Below, one piece after another: positions 8,035-16,014 of a stretch of DNA of 64,000 bases. The notes beneath the pieces are model-generated. The model saw nothing but the letters and a program-made list of their open reading frames with translations. It made no database searches and was not told where the DNA came from. Within the stretch, counting starts at the first letter, position 1, and the number at the start of each line of letters is the position of its first letter. A program made the position numbers and the translations under genes. Source of the DNA: DAOUVR01 sp034430535 (GTDB lineage Bacteria > Chloroflexota > Dehalococcoidia > E44-bin15); contig CAYUCL010000002.1 in NCBI GenBank assembly GCA_964443325.1, forward strand, positions 124,001 to 188,000. The letters run 5' to 3'.

Positions 8035-8195
8035 TCCCCCCTTTTGTAAAGGGGGCTAAGAGCTCACATTACATACATGTTCCCCCTTTTGTAAAGGGGG
8101 CTAAGAGCTCACATTACATACATGTTCCCCCTTTTGTAAAGGGGGAAAAGAACTCGTCATTACCTACATCTATCCCCCCTTTTGTAAAGGGGGCA
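8035..8195. repeat. Tandem array of hairpin-forming 45-base repeats
   Basis: The 455-base gap from 7875 to 8329 holds no gene but contains four copies of CCCCCTTTTGTAAAGGGGG, a hairpin with an 8-base stem and a 3-base loop. The cores CTTTTGTAAA begin at 8041, 8086, 8131 and 8179, so the period is 45, 45 and 48 bases. The spacers after copies 1 and 2 are identical, copy 3 has drifted, and copy 4 is the most different. It is not a CRISPR array because the spacers are repeated. It may be a mobile or slipped REP-like element. Confidence 0.85.
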
Positions 8196-8329
8196 AGGGG
8201 GATTTTGTGTTTATGGGTAAAAAAGTCCATTGAGAGAGGGATTATGTTTGTCGGTGATGATAAGCCCTTCACGAAAGGGATTTCTTAAGACATTGTACGG
8301 AACACCGTTTTGCTGTTGTGGACCGGGCT

Positions 8330-9226
8330 CTACGGTTGATTGACTTCCTTGAGCCACCTATCGAAATCCGCCTTCAGGTCATGGTCTGTCACTTCAAAAA
8401 TGCTGAATGCCAGATCAGCCAACCTGCGGGCGAGGAAGAGAGCGGACCTGGAAAGCAGGGTTGCCTCATCCTCGTCGTAGAGCCCCATTAGCAAGAGCTT
8501 GACCTCTTCTTTGGGGTAGGCTTTTCCACGCTTACCGCGTGAATGCGTTTTTCCGTCGGACGCTCTGAAAGATATTGAGTCAAGCGCAAATCCCCAGTCA
8601 TCGCCTGACTTCTCAAGCTCTGCCCAGAATTCGTCAGGAATGAGGTCTCTGAAATCCAGTCCGAAAGCCTGAGCCAGCCCCACTACAGAGATGTGGATAT
8701 GGCGTGACGATTTGTCCCACAGAAGGCGCATCAGCTCCCGCTCATGTCGCTCATCAGGCGCATGCCGCAGAAACGAATTTCTGGCACGGTGGAACTGATC
8801 CCGCCTCAATCTGTACCTCTCCATTGGGTCCAGATTGGGATGCAGGTCCGGTCTCAGCCAAAGGCCGATTTCGTCCGGATCCTCGGCGAACAGATACAGG
8901 TAGACCAGTGACTCATAGGCCGTCCGCAACAATACGGCAACACCAGCGTAGTAGCCGGTAAAAATGGCGGTAGTGCTCAATCTAAGCAGGTTGGCACACT
9001 TCAGCGTCAATAGCGCTTTGATGAAGTCCGGCGAGCTTATTTCGACCTTTTCCAGTGTTGGCGTCCAGCTAACACAGCTCACGACTAGCATGCCGCCCTC
9101 TTTGGCTAATACGCACCATTTTTCTACCTCTGGCGAAATCTTGTTCAGGTGTTCCTGCTCATCGTCGTCGAGGTGCAGTATCTCATGCCACTCGTATCCA
9201 AATTCCTCTATGTCACGTTCAGCCAT
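8330..9226 (-). CDS. Helical protein of unknown function
   Basis: About 298 residues, mostly alpha-helical, with no membrane segment or metal motif that I can name. One central stretch (LLRTAYESLVYLYLFAEDP near residues 105-123) looks like the Arg-containing helix of DUF5677/HEPN-like proteins. SSRHIHISVVGL near residue 180 gives an R-x-H pattern that could be the other half of such a site. That similarity is weak and I do not assign a function. The second in-frame ATG (9226) has GAGG six bases upstream and is preferred over the first at 9238. It stands alone between repeat-rich gaps, which fits an accessory gene. Confidence 0.65.
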   Translation of the reverse strand: MAERDIEEFGYEWHEILHLDDDEQEHLNKISPEVEKWCVLAKEGGMLVVSCVSWTPTLEKVEISSPDFIKALLTLKCANLLRLSTTAIFTGYYAGVAVLLRTAYESLVYLYLFAEDPDEIGLWLRPDLHPNLDPMERYRLRRDQFHRARNSFLRHAPDERHERELMRLLWDKSSRHIHISVVGLAQAFGLDFRDLIPDEFWAELEKSGDDWGFALDSISFRASDGKTHSRGKRGKAYPKEEVKLLLMGLYDEDEATLLSRSALFLARRLADLAFSIFEVTDHDLKADFDRWLKEVNQP

Positions 9227-9349
9227 GTCCTGCCTCATGTAAATTTATCATCGCATGAACGAGCGGTTCGGCTCAAGTATAGTCGCGACTTGTTACGTGG
9301 TCAATGTTTTGACCCATCCACCGTTATTGTCTTTCTGACTCTTCGCAGA

Positions 9350-9375
9350 GTGAAGGGGAAGAATCTCCGTGGGGG
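9350..9375 (+). repeat. Dispersed 26-base repeat, copy 1
   Basis: The sequence from GTGAAGGGGAAGAATCTC to a G run matches the reverse complement of 23511-23536 with a single difference. It lies in the gene-free gap 9227-9701 and not in any coding frame that I can support. Confidence 0.7.
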
Positions 9376-9396
9376 GGCGCTTATTCCGCTCGCCCT

Positions 9397-9433
9397 GAGC
9401 TTGTCGAAGGGCCGTTCATGGTTCGACAAGCTC
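9397..9433. repeat. Perfect 12-base inverted repeat
   Basis: GAGCTTGTCGAA (9397-9408) pairs exactly with TTCGACAAGCTC (9422-9433) around a 13-base loop. The flanks also contain CCGTTC and GAACGG, giving an alternative fold. This resembles intergenic palindromes common in many anaerobe genomes. Confidence 0.75.
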
Positions 9434-9560
9434 ACCACGAACGGTGCGTGGCTTCAGACAGGTGGAGTAATATGGTGGGTGCAGCCCTTCAGCGAAAGGA
9501 CGAAACCCACCATTTCCTGTTGTTGCCTGATTTATCAGGTGCCCACTAAAAAAGAGGGTA

Positions 9561-9654
9561 GCCTAGAGTATCTGCTCTAGGCACGGTTGGAGCTGATGCT
9601 CCAACCTACCCGGATTATTGCGCAGTATGGGCGGGTTTGAAACCCGCCCATACT
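9561..9654. repeat. Run of three consecutive palindromes
   Basis: Three hairpins stand in a row: GCCTAGAG/CTCTAGGC (9561-9582), GGTTGGAGC/GCTCCAACC (9585-9606) and a 15-base perfect stem with a one-base loop (9624-9654, arms AGTATGGGCGGGTTT and its complement). They lie just downstream of the DUF916 gene's stop codon and may also act as transcription barriers. No other gene is visible in the 475-base gap 9227-9701. Confidence 0.8.
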
Positions 9655-9701
9655 ATGAGGAAAAGACGTCACCCATCTATCTGAACGAGAGCACATTAGG
9701 G

Positions 9702-10712
9702 TTAAGGCCCTGACCTTCGTTCTAGTCTGAAGCGGTATCTTCTGTGCAACAGCAATATCAATAAAACAAGAGAACCAATGACAGCCGCTATCGCCGCCAA
9801 ATGCTTCCATGGAAAAACCCAGAACTCCCCCCTTTGACTCTTATTGACCAACTCCTCATGTTGATCGAAATAGCCAATGACGAAGTTTGCTCTCACCCTG
9901 CCAATAAATGGGGCTTTTTGCCAGCTCCCGGTCAATGTTCCTTCGCCATCCGGCAAGACGGTCACCTGCCCTAGGTCCAGCTCGCTATTTCCGCCAAACA
10001 TATCGCTGAAATATGCCTTAGCAGCTATGGTCAGATGAACATTGCCTGAATTCTCCACCACAACACCCACCTCCACCGGCCGCTTTTCAACAATGCCTGG
10101 CAAGATGAGGGAGACGATCTCAGCATTAGCCACAATATCGGCATCAGTTACGCCAGGGACGGTGATGTAGAAAAGCGAGGGAATCCTGGTTGAAATGGAG
10201 ACGCCCTCTCCATTTGCTGAAGGCGCCGTTTCGAAGAAGAGAGCGGCGTAGTGCCCTCCAGGCTCTATGTCAGCCGGTGCTGCGATGATGACCTCAACCT
10301 CCTGGCTTTCACCGGGAGCAAGCTCAAAGTCAGTACAGTTAACACTCAACCATTTTGATGCGGAATAGCTCTCATGCCCCGGTTCAGAGAAAATGAAGTT
10401 ACCATCCTTATCTACCGAGAAATCCATAACATAGGCGCGCACACCTATTGTTTCGCCGCCTTGATTTTTGACATTGATAATCCTTTCAGCTTGCTCCCCC
10501 TCATTTACGGTCAAATCAATCTTGGTGGGCCAAACCTTGATTCCCCCTTGGGCCTGTGCTGAATTGAGAGGGATAATGAGGAAAATAACTAGCAGCAAAA
10601 TTATTATGGCGCACTTTGCTGAAGATTTCACTGCTTCCCTTACACGAAAACGCAGGGCAGCGTAGAATATAGAATTGCGCCTGAGGTTATACCATGAATC
10701 GCTGTTATTCAC
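9702..10712 (-). CDS. DUF916-like surface protein with C-terminal membrane anchor
   Basis: A 336-residue exported protein. A signal peptide (CAIIILLLVIFLIIPLNSAQAQ, split here as CAIIILLLVIF and LIIPLNSAQAQ) is followed by Ig-like beta domains. These begin IKVWPTKIDLTVNEGEQ and run through GESQEVEVIIAAPADIEPGG, the pattern of DUF916/WxL-binding proteins. One transmembrane helix near residues 308-325 and a basic RRYRFRLERR tail close the protein. The extracytoplasmic part probably binds cell-wall or partner proteins. The GTG start overlaps the previous gene by 8 bases. A second GTG at 10631, behind AAGGGAAGCA, would place the signal peptide right at the N-terminus and may be the true start. 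Confidence 0.75.
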   Translation of the reverse strand: MNNSDSWYNLRRNSIFYAALRFRVREAVKSSAKCAIIILLLVIFLIIPLNSAQAQGGIKVWPTKIDLTVNEGEQAERIINVKNQGGETIGVRAYVMDFSVDKDGNFIFSEPGHESYSASKWLSVNCTDFELAPGESQEVEVIIAAPADIEPGGHYAALFFETAPSANGEGVSISTRIPSLFYITVPGVTDADIVANAEIVSLILPGIVEKRPVEVGVVVENSGNVHLTIAAKAYFSDMFGGNSELDLGQVTVLPDGEGTLTGSWQKAPFIGRVRANFVIGYFDQHEELVNKSQRGEFWVFPWKHLAAIAAVIGSLVLLILLLHRRYRFRLERRSGP

Positions 10713-11262
10713 CTACAATCAACGTATAGACATGATTGCCAGCAGAATAATAACCCTCGGCTTGAGTTTCGGGAACCACCAGCCTATAGACCACATTGAC
10801 ATCGCAACTATCGGTATCTGAGCCATCGGTGACCACATTGACAGTGACTTCGTCTTCTTGAGTATGATCACCTGTTCTAAATTGTGTGTCCAACGTCATA
10901 TAGGTTGGACCCAAACATCCGCTTGATGTGAATGTGAACATATCAGGGGAGATGGTGTCACCAGTGTTGGCATCTGTTAGATTCTGAGTCGTGGTCACCG
11001 TGATTTGCCAGTTGGCATTTGCGGTAACGTTCAAGGTCAATATTTTTGTTGCAGGTTCCCCTTGAGCAGGTAAATCGCCGAAGTTCATCACGCCCTCTTC
11101 GTCTACGTCACCCCCGATGGTGAGGCTGCCACTGTACGATTGTATTACATTGACGACGGGTTTAACCAACCCCGTACTAGTGTCAGCGCTAGCCGATCCA
11201 GATAGCCAAACCGCTATAATCACGCCCATAACAATCGACACCAAGATGATTTTAGCCTTCAT
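10705..11262 (-). CDS. Secreted beta-rich surface protein
   Basis: From the ATG at 11262 (GGAACTGGAGA upstream) the 185-residue protein starts with a signal peptide (MKAKIILVSIVMGVI then AVWLSGSASA). It continues as a Thr/Asp-rich domain with NWQITVTTTQNLTD and a closing GYYSAGNHVYTLIVGE, reminiscent of spore-coat-U/pilin-like or WxL-associated beta-sandwich proteins. I cannot name the family. It is translationally coupled to the DUF916 gene (8-base overlap), so the pair probably makes a surface complex. Remnants of the same gene occur at 15330-15450. The ORF extends back to 11325, but that part has no signal-peptide character. Confidence 0.7.
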   Translation of the reverse strand: MKAKIILVSIVMGVIIAVWLSGSASADTSTGLVKPVVNVIQSYSGSLTIGGDVDEEGVMNFGDLPAQGEPATKILTLNVTANANWQITVTTTQNLTDANTGDTISPDMFTFTSSGCLGPTYMTLDTQFRTGDHTQEDEVTVNVVTDGSDTDSCDVNVVYRLVVPETQAEGYYSAGNHVYTLIVGE

Positions 11263-11407
11263 TCTCCAGTTCCCTGCTATTCGCAATGTGGTGCGAGTAT
11301 ATACAGGGAATGCATAAGAAGTCAATAGACTGTATCCGTGTTTGACAGATCTCTGGCTGCCGAATTACACTTGAGCCAGGCGGAACAAATACCAGCCAGG
11401 AGGCGAT

Positions 11408-12673
11408 ATGCAACGCAAAAGGAAACTCGGTAGAGGAGTAGCGGTAGTTGGTGCCGGGATGTCGAAGTTCGGCATGTTCAAGGACAAAGATTCGAAGGAC
11501 CTATTTGTCGAAGCCTTCAACGAAATGCTTTCCTCAGTGGACAAGGGAGCAGACCCCAACGATATTGATGCCCTTTATTTGGGAAATTTCACAAATGATT
11601 TCTGGGTGCATTCAGCGCACTGGGGCCCGGTGATCTCCGATTTGATCGGGCTCACCCCAAAGCCAGCAACAAGAACAGAGGGTGCCTGCGCATCAAGCGC
11701 GCTTGCTTTCAGGGAAGGCGTTTTTGCTATAGCTTCTGGATTCTACGATGTGGTTCTGGTTAGCGGAGTGGAGGAAATGTCGAAGCGCTCCACCGAGGAG
11801 GTTACCGAGGGTTTAGCTATGGCAACATCTTCCTATGAAGCAGAGGTTGGCTTCACCTTTCCCGGCGTTTTTGGAGCTGTGGCTACCGCCTATTTTGAGA
11901 AATACGGGGCCACACGTGAGCATCTTATGAACGTTACCATAAAGAGCCATAATAATGCACGCCTGAACCCGAAAGCTCAGTTCAACCTCTCCATCCGTGA
12001 CACGATGAATTCCAAGATCGCACGCGCTGAGAAAAGAGGAGAGCCGGTGCCAACCTGGAGAGACGAAAAGGAGTTCCTGCGCGATCCCAAAGCCAACCCG
12101 GTGGTTGCCTGGCCGATGCATCTCTATGACTGCTGCCCCATAAGCGATGGGGCTGCCTGCATGTTGCTGGTAGCTGAGGAAATGGCTAAAAGCTTCACCG
12201 ATAACCCGTTGTACGTCGTCGGCATAGGGCAGGGGAGCGGCAGAGCTTTACACGCTGCCGATGATAATACCTGCTTTGAAGCCACCAGGTACGCAGCAAA
12301 AGAAGCCTACGACATGTCAGGGCTTAAGCCAGAGGATATTCAGTTTGCCGAGGTTCACGATTGCTTCTCTATAGCTGAAATCATCCATCCGGAGGACCTC
12401 GGCTTTTTCAAGCCGGGAGAAGGATACAAAGCTGTCGAACAGGGTTTGACCAGATTGGATGGTCCCAAGCCGATCAATACCTCGGGAGGGCTAAAGTGTA
12501 AGGGACATCCGGTGGGGGCAACGGGTGTGGCTCAGCTTTTTGAAGTTTGGGAACAGTTGAGAGGAGAGGCAGGAGAAAGACAGGTGCCTATCAAGGACCT
12601 GCGAATTGGAGCAGCCCACAACCTGGGAGGAACCGGAGGTACTTGCTCCTTTACCATTCTTGAAAGGAGATGA
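11408..12673 (+). CDS. Thiolase (acetyl-CoA C-acyltransferase, SCP2/archaeal type)
   Basis: A 421-residue thiolase. It condenses or cleaves acyl-CoA units. Seen: the nucleophile Cys94 in EGACASSALAF, VSGVEEMSK, the VHDCF motif near residue 317, KGHPVGATG near residue 363 and the final GGTGGTCSF. The length and motif style match SCP2-type thiolases that pair with a DUF35 OB-fold protein, as in archaeal mevalonate synthesis or bacterial acyl-CoA breakdown. The next gene is exactly such a DUF35 protein, 4 bases downstream. The ATG follows CAGGAGGCGAT. No HMG-CoA synthase is next door, so an acyl-CoA degradation role is more likely, but this is inference. Confidence 0.9.
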   Translation: MQRKRKLGRGVAVVGAGMSKFGMFKDKDSKDLFVEAFNEMLSSVDKGADPNDIDALYLGNFTNDFWVHSAHWGPVISDLIGLTPKPATRTEGACASSALAFREGVFAIASGFYDVVLVSGVEEMSKRSTEEVTEGLAMATSSYEAEVGFTFPGVFGAVATAYFEKYGATREHLMNVTIKSHNNARLNPKAQFNLSIRDTMNSKIARAEKRGEPVPTWRDEKEFLRDPKANPVVAWPMHLYDCCPISDGAACMLLVAEEMAKSFTDNPLYVVGIGQGSGRALHAADDNTCFEATRYAAKEAYDMSGLKPEDIQFAEVHDCFSIAEIIHPEDLGFFKPGEGYKAVEQGLTRLDGPKPINTSGGLKCKGHPVGATGVAQLFEVWEQLRGEAGERQVPIKDLRIGAAHNLGGTGGTCSFTILERR

Positions 12674-12677
12674 AGCA

Positions 12678-13091
12678 ATGGAAGAAAGGCCCTTTAGCGA
12701 TATTTCTTATAAACAGTATCTCAATGAAGAAAAACTGATGGGCTCACGGTGCAAGAAGTGTGGTGCCCTGTTCTTACCTCCTCGCTCTATTTGCATAAAA
12801 TGCCACGGCTCAGATATGGAGTGGGTAGAGATGAAGGGGAAAGGTAAGCTCGTTGCATTTACTTGCATCACTGTGGGACCGCCATTCATGATAGAGGAAG
12901 GGTATGACAGGGCACACCCCTATTGCTCCGGCGTTGCCGAACTGGAGGAAGGGGTAAAGATAGTCGCTCGCATTGAGGGGGTCGATACAACGAAGCCTGA
13001 AACTATAAAAATCGGCACCCCGCTTACCGTGCGCTACCTGCATCGGGGTGAGGCAGAGAATATGAAGACCTACCTGGCCTTTTCAGTATGA
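12678..13091 (+). CDS. DUF35 zinc-ribbon/OB-fold protein, thiolase partner
   Basis: A 137-residue protein with an N-terminal rubredoxin-like zinc ribbon (CKKCGALFLPPRSICIKC, residues 25-42) and a C-terminal OB fold (KGKLVAFTCITVGPP then GVAELEEGVKIVARIEG). Proteins of this family bind SCP2-type thiolases and help channel the CoA intermediate. The start at 12678 has GAAAGGAGATGAAGCA directly upstream. A longer ORF begins at 12606 inside the thiolase gene and is rejected. The stop codon joins directly onto a decayed DUF916 gene end (13089 onward). Confidence 0.9.
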   Translation: MEERPFSDISYKQYLNEEKLMGSRCKKCGALFLPPRSICIKCHGSDMEWVEMKGKGKLVAFTCITVGPPFMIEEGYDRAHPYCSGVAELEEGVKIVARIEGVDTTKPETIKIGTPLTVRYLHRGEAENMKTYLAFSV

Positions 13092-13230
13092 AGCGGTATC
13101 TTTTATGCAATAGAAACGTAAATAAAACATTAGAAGCAACAATATAACCTATCGCCGCTAAATGCTTCCATGGAACAACCCAGAACTCCCCTCTTTGGGT
13201 TTTGTTGCATCTATGTTGACCTACTCGTCT
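13089..13230 (-). pseudogene. Decayed 3' end of a DUF916-like gene
   Basis: From the DUF35 stop codon onward, this stretch matches the 3' end of the intact DUF916-like gene at 9727-9850. Shared blocks include GAAGCGGTATCT, GCCGCTAAATGCTTCCATGG versus GCCGCCAAATGCTTCCATGG, and CCCAGAACTCCCC. Similarity fades after about 115-140 bases and the frame is broken. Strand and order match the intact pair at 9.7-11.3 kb. Confidence 0.75.
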
Positions 13231-13312
13231 AGATATTTCTCTATCTTATATGCACACCTATCCGCCGCTTGCTGCGTTGGATATACCTGAACATCGTCTT
13301 TAGAAAGCATGG

Positions 13313-13942
13313 CTAGCCTGATTCCTCTTGTATTTTATTATCTGTTTCCCACAACACCTCGACCTCAAACTTAGGTGCTCTAAACGTTTGCTCAATACCC
13401 ACAGTAGCTTTCCCTAAGCTTACCACTTCGCAAATAGCTATATCCCCAAGCTTAGGCAGTAAATCCAATCCTAACGTTGTGAATTTACAATCCAAAGGCT
13501 TACCTTGTTTAATTAACAGATTTATGTCTACTAAGTCAAACTGGTTTGCAATATTACAGAACAACCTATAGGGGCTACTAGCCCTCTTTCTCTTATCTTT
13601 AGCATACATATCTAAAAACAAATCCCGAAGGTGTAATTTTGTTACCCATCTATCATCTCTACGCTCATATTTAACCTGAAGAGGTAATAGTATGTGAAAT
13701 GGTGATTGCTCTTCAGTACATACTACTCTGGCTTGACCATACCAAACTATAGAACAAATTGGGCCATATTTTGCCCATAACTTTTTATTCCTCCTGTACT
13801 CGTTAAACATTACATACTTACGATATAGGAAACGAAAGATTTTGACTAAAAATTCTGTCAAATGAAATATATTGAATAGCAATGCTACAATAATTCCCAA
13901 AGCAACAGTTATAGTTACTATGTATTGCCATAAATGATCCAT
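13313..13942 (-). CDS. Membrane-anchored protein of unknown function
   Basis: A 209-residue protein with one N-terminal membrane helix (IVTITVALGIIVALLFNIF, residues 8-26). A basic segment follows (FRFLYRKYVMFNEYRRNKKLW) and then a cytoplasmic mixed alpha/beta domain with no motif I recognise. The DNA is visibly richer in A and T than the metabolic genes around it. It lies between the two remnants of the DUF916 gene pair, pointing opposite to its neighbours. This context suggests a recently acquired gene. The start codon has no strong ribosome site. Confidence 0.55.
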   Translation of the reverse strand: MDHLWQYIVTITVALGIIVALLFNIFHLTEFLVKIFRFLYRKYVMFNEYRRNKKLWAKYGPICSIVWYGQARVVCTEEQSPFHILLPLQVKYERRDDRWVTKLHLRDLFLDMYAKDKRKRASSPYRLFCNIANQFDLVDINLLIKQGKPLDCKFTTLGLDLLPKLGDIAICEVVSLGKATVGIEQTFRAPKFEVEVLWETDNKIQEESG

Positions 13943-14085
13943 ACTTCATAATTTATCACCATCACTTTTCTGAGTCAACAAGACAGGTATATTAAAAAAT
14001 AGTATCAACATTGTTTCAACAGTACCGGTCGATACCCTTCCTTGCACATATTGACAAGTAGTGTTATGCTTTTCTATGATACTGT

Positions 14086-14481
14086 GTGCTAGCTAGGCCA
14101 AGGGCTGTTGAGATGTCTTGTCTTGTGTTGTTGCTGCTCTTTCCATTTGTGACTGTTCCAAGCATCATCTACGGCCTCTCAGCGTACCTCCTACTCCCAC
14201 TTGCCTTTATTCTAAGCATCTTCACTGGTAGACCTTCGCCGCTCCGTGCATCTAGCATATCAGTTTGGCTAGTACCCATATTTCTAGTTGTGGTAGTTCC
14301 AGTGGGCCTGTATTTCCTTTGGTGGCCGCTAGCTATCATCTTCGCTGCGTGGATGCTGTTGTACCTAGTAGGCAGGCGCTTCAGTGGTGTCTCGGAGCGC
14401 CAGCGATATACCTTGGAGGGATGGAGACAAGCCGATGTTGGACTACGTAGCATGAAAAACGGACGGCCGAGGCCAAAATAG
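14086..14481 (+). CDS. Small membrane protein of unknown function
   Basis: A 131-residue protein with three or four hydrophobic helices: CLVLLLLFPFVTVPSIIYG, YLLLPLAFILSIFTG, SVWLVPIFLVVVVPVGLYF and PLAIIFAAWMLLYLVGR. It ends in a basic tail. It begins with GTG at 14086. An ATG at 14113 would remove nine residues and is possible. No family is recognised. It lies in the accessory island inside the decayed DUF916 locus. Confidence 0.5.
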   Translation: MLARPRAVEMSCLVLLLLFPFVTVPSIIYGLSAYLLLPLAFILSIFTGRPSPLRASSISVWLVPIFLVVVVPVGLYFLWWPLAIIFAAWMLLYLVGRRFSGVSERQRYTLEGWRQADVGLRSMKNGRPRPK

Positions 14482-14529
14482 TGCAGATAAAACTAGAGCA
14501 TAATAGAGGCATATTGCCAGAGGAATGTT

Positions 14530-15249
14530 ATGGGGATTTTCGAATCTCAAAAATCTAGGAATAATCGCTTGTTTCTAAAGTCTTTCGAACGTTTGAATTT
14601 GGCTGCTGGACAGTTGGTAAGACAAGGGATGACGTGGGAGGAACACCATATGTATGTGTCTTGGTGTCACGGTGCAACGATCTTGAGCAATTCTCTTGTG
14701 GAAGTGGTCAATGTGGTTAGGAAAGCTTGGGGAAAAGGGGACGTTAACAGGGCTATAACTTTAACAGAAGTATGCATTCAGCCTATGATGAGCATTTGGT
14801 ATAGAAATTTCTATGCCAAAGTAGGTGGTGAGTTCTCTGATGATCAAAAGCGTGAACAGAAGCAAACCGCCATGTCAAATGTTTTTATGTTGTTGGGGAT
14901 AGGCTCAAACGTTAGAGTTATGGATGGCAAGGTATCACGCTTTTTGAACCTTGACGCTCAGTGGAACTACCAAGAAGACCATCGGGAAGAACGTGAGAAA
15001 CAGGGTGAAGAAGGCACATCGTTGTGGTATAGTACGCTATTGACGTCCATGATACAGCGTGCCCTAGGGTACAAAGGTTTCATTAACTGGCGTAAGCAGA
15101 CCTTCCCAGTGACGCAACACAGTGATTTATGTTTCAAAGACGAGGGGACGCCGTTTGGCTTATGGGGCTTTAGCGCCTTCTATTGTACCATGCAACTGGA
15201 AATTTCTGTTTTCTTGGCTGCTGCCTCGATGTTCCGATTCTACCGATGA
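14530..15249 (+). CDS. Protein of unknown function
   Basis: A 239-residue, mostly helical soluble protein with no recognisable catalytic motif. It contains a Trp/Tyr-rich central part (IWYRNFYAKVGGEF) and the end FGLWGFSAFYCTMQLEISVFLAAASMF could be a membrane-associated helix. AGAGGAATGTT precedes the ATG at usable spacing. It follows the small membrane protein by 48 bases in the same direction, so the two may be co-transcribed. Both are flanked by pieces of the old DUF916 gene pair. Confidence 0.55.
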   Translation: MGIFESQKSRNNRLFLKSFERLNLAAGQLVRQGMTWEEHHMYVSWCHGATILSNSLVEVVNVVRKAWGKGDVNRAITLTEVCIQPMMSIWYRNFYAKVGGEFSDDQKREQKQTAMSNVFMLLGIGSNVRVMDGKVSRFLNLDAQWNYQEDHREEREKQGEEGTSLWYSTLLTSMIQRALGYKGFINWRKQTFPVTQHSDLCFKDEGTPFGLWGFSAFYCTMQLEISVFLAAASMFRFYR

Positions 15250-15329
15250 AGCAGCTGTTTAGTTTCAGGTTCTTCACTATTAAATGCCATACCTTCTGTC
15301 CAACGCATCAATTAGTTGACGGGCAAGTT

Positions 15330-15450
15330 TTGAGCCGTGGTGACTGTGATTCGCCAGCCGGCGATTGAAGTAACGTTCAAGGTTAACGTTTTTATCACCA
15401 GTTCGCCTTCGGTAATCATATAGCCGAATTACATTACACCACCTCTACAA
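15330..15450 (-). pseudogene. Decayed fragment of the secreted beta-rich protein gene
   Basis: This stretch resembles 10985-11100 of the intact secreted-protein gene. Shared blocks include GAGCCGTGGTGACTGTGATT versus GAGTCGTGGTCACCGTGATT and GTAACGTTCAAGGT. Only part of the gene is left and the frame is lost. With the DUF916 remnant at 13089 it forms the outline of a second copy of the same two-gene locus, in the same orientation. Confidence 0.7.
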
Positions 15451-15456
15451 ATGGAC

Positions 15457-15750
15457 TCAATCAGGATCGTATGCTATGTTATTGAGGCTCTTTTGGTGGT
15501 CGTTTAGATCGCGGTGTATGAGTGCTAGCTGAACACCGAGTTGGGCGATTCGTTCGGCGATTTCGTAGAAATATTGTTTCAGGTCAAGTATGGTCTGTTG
15601 GTGTGGGGCGAAGAGGGGGCCCAGATCGCGGAGTTGGGCTAGGATTGAGACGCAGGCGGATTGGTCGGCTTCTACTAGCTTGCGCCATGCTTGTACGGCT
15701 TGCTCGCTGAGGGAATTGAGGTCGCTGGTATTAGGGGTGTCGTTTTTCAT
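15457..15750 (-). CDS. Small helical protein of unknown function
   Basis: A 97-residue acidic, helical protein (QAVQAWRKLVEADQSACV, then LDLKQYFYEIAERIAQLGV) that looks able to form a coiled coil. No family is recognised. The start ATG at 15750 has AGGAGTTTCTACT upstream, which is a good ribosome site and supports the call. It faces away from the genes on its left and lies in accessory DNA. Confidence 0.55.
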   Translation of the reverse strand: MKNDTPNTSDLNSLSEQAVQAWRKLVEADQSACVSILAQLRDLGPLFAPHQQTILDLKQYFYEIAERIAQLGVQLALIHRDLNDHQKSLNNIAYDPD

Positions 15751-15910
15751 AGTAGAAACTCCTGTTTTGCGATAATATACGACAGTCCGAGACGTAGGTC
15801 AAGGCCTTATCACGTTGTGTTATATATAAACTACAATATAAAAGAACCAAGCATCATGGGTTCTGAGGAATGAGACTTTCTAGCCTGAAGTGTCCAATAT
15901 GCCTGGGGCA

Positions 15911-16001
15911 TTAACGCCTCGCATCTGCCGGCTACACACAAGATGCCGATTTGTTTGGCATGATTTGCTACAGCATCGGCAGACGGTTCGGGTAGCGTTA
16001 A
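15911..16001. other. Nested inverted repeats in the 15751-16014 gap
   Basis: An outer pair TTAACGC (15911-15917) and GCGTTAA (15995-16001) encloses a second pair CTGCCG (15925-15930) and CGGCAG (15977-15982), then GATGCCGA facing TTGGCAT. The parts could fold into one long stem. It ends just before the stop codon of the 93-aa gene, so it may be a terminator for that gene or a small RNA. No known family is recognised. Confidence 0.35.
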
Positions 16002-16014
16002 ACCTTCACCGTGT

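Noticed and set aside
8035..8195. CRISPR array
   Set aside because: Spacers between the hairpins are the same, not unique, and no cas genes are in the window.
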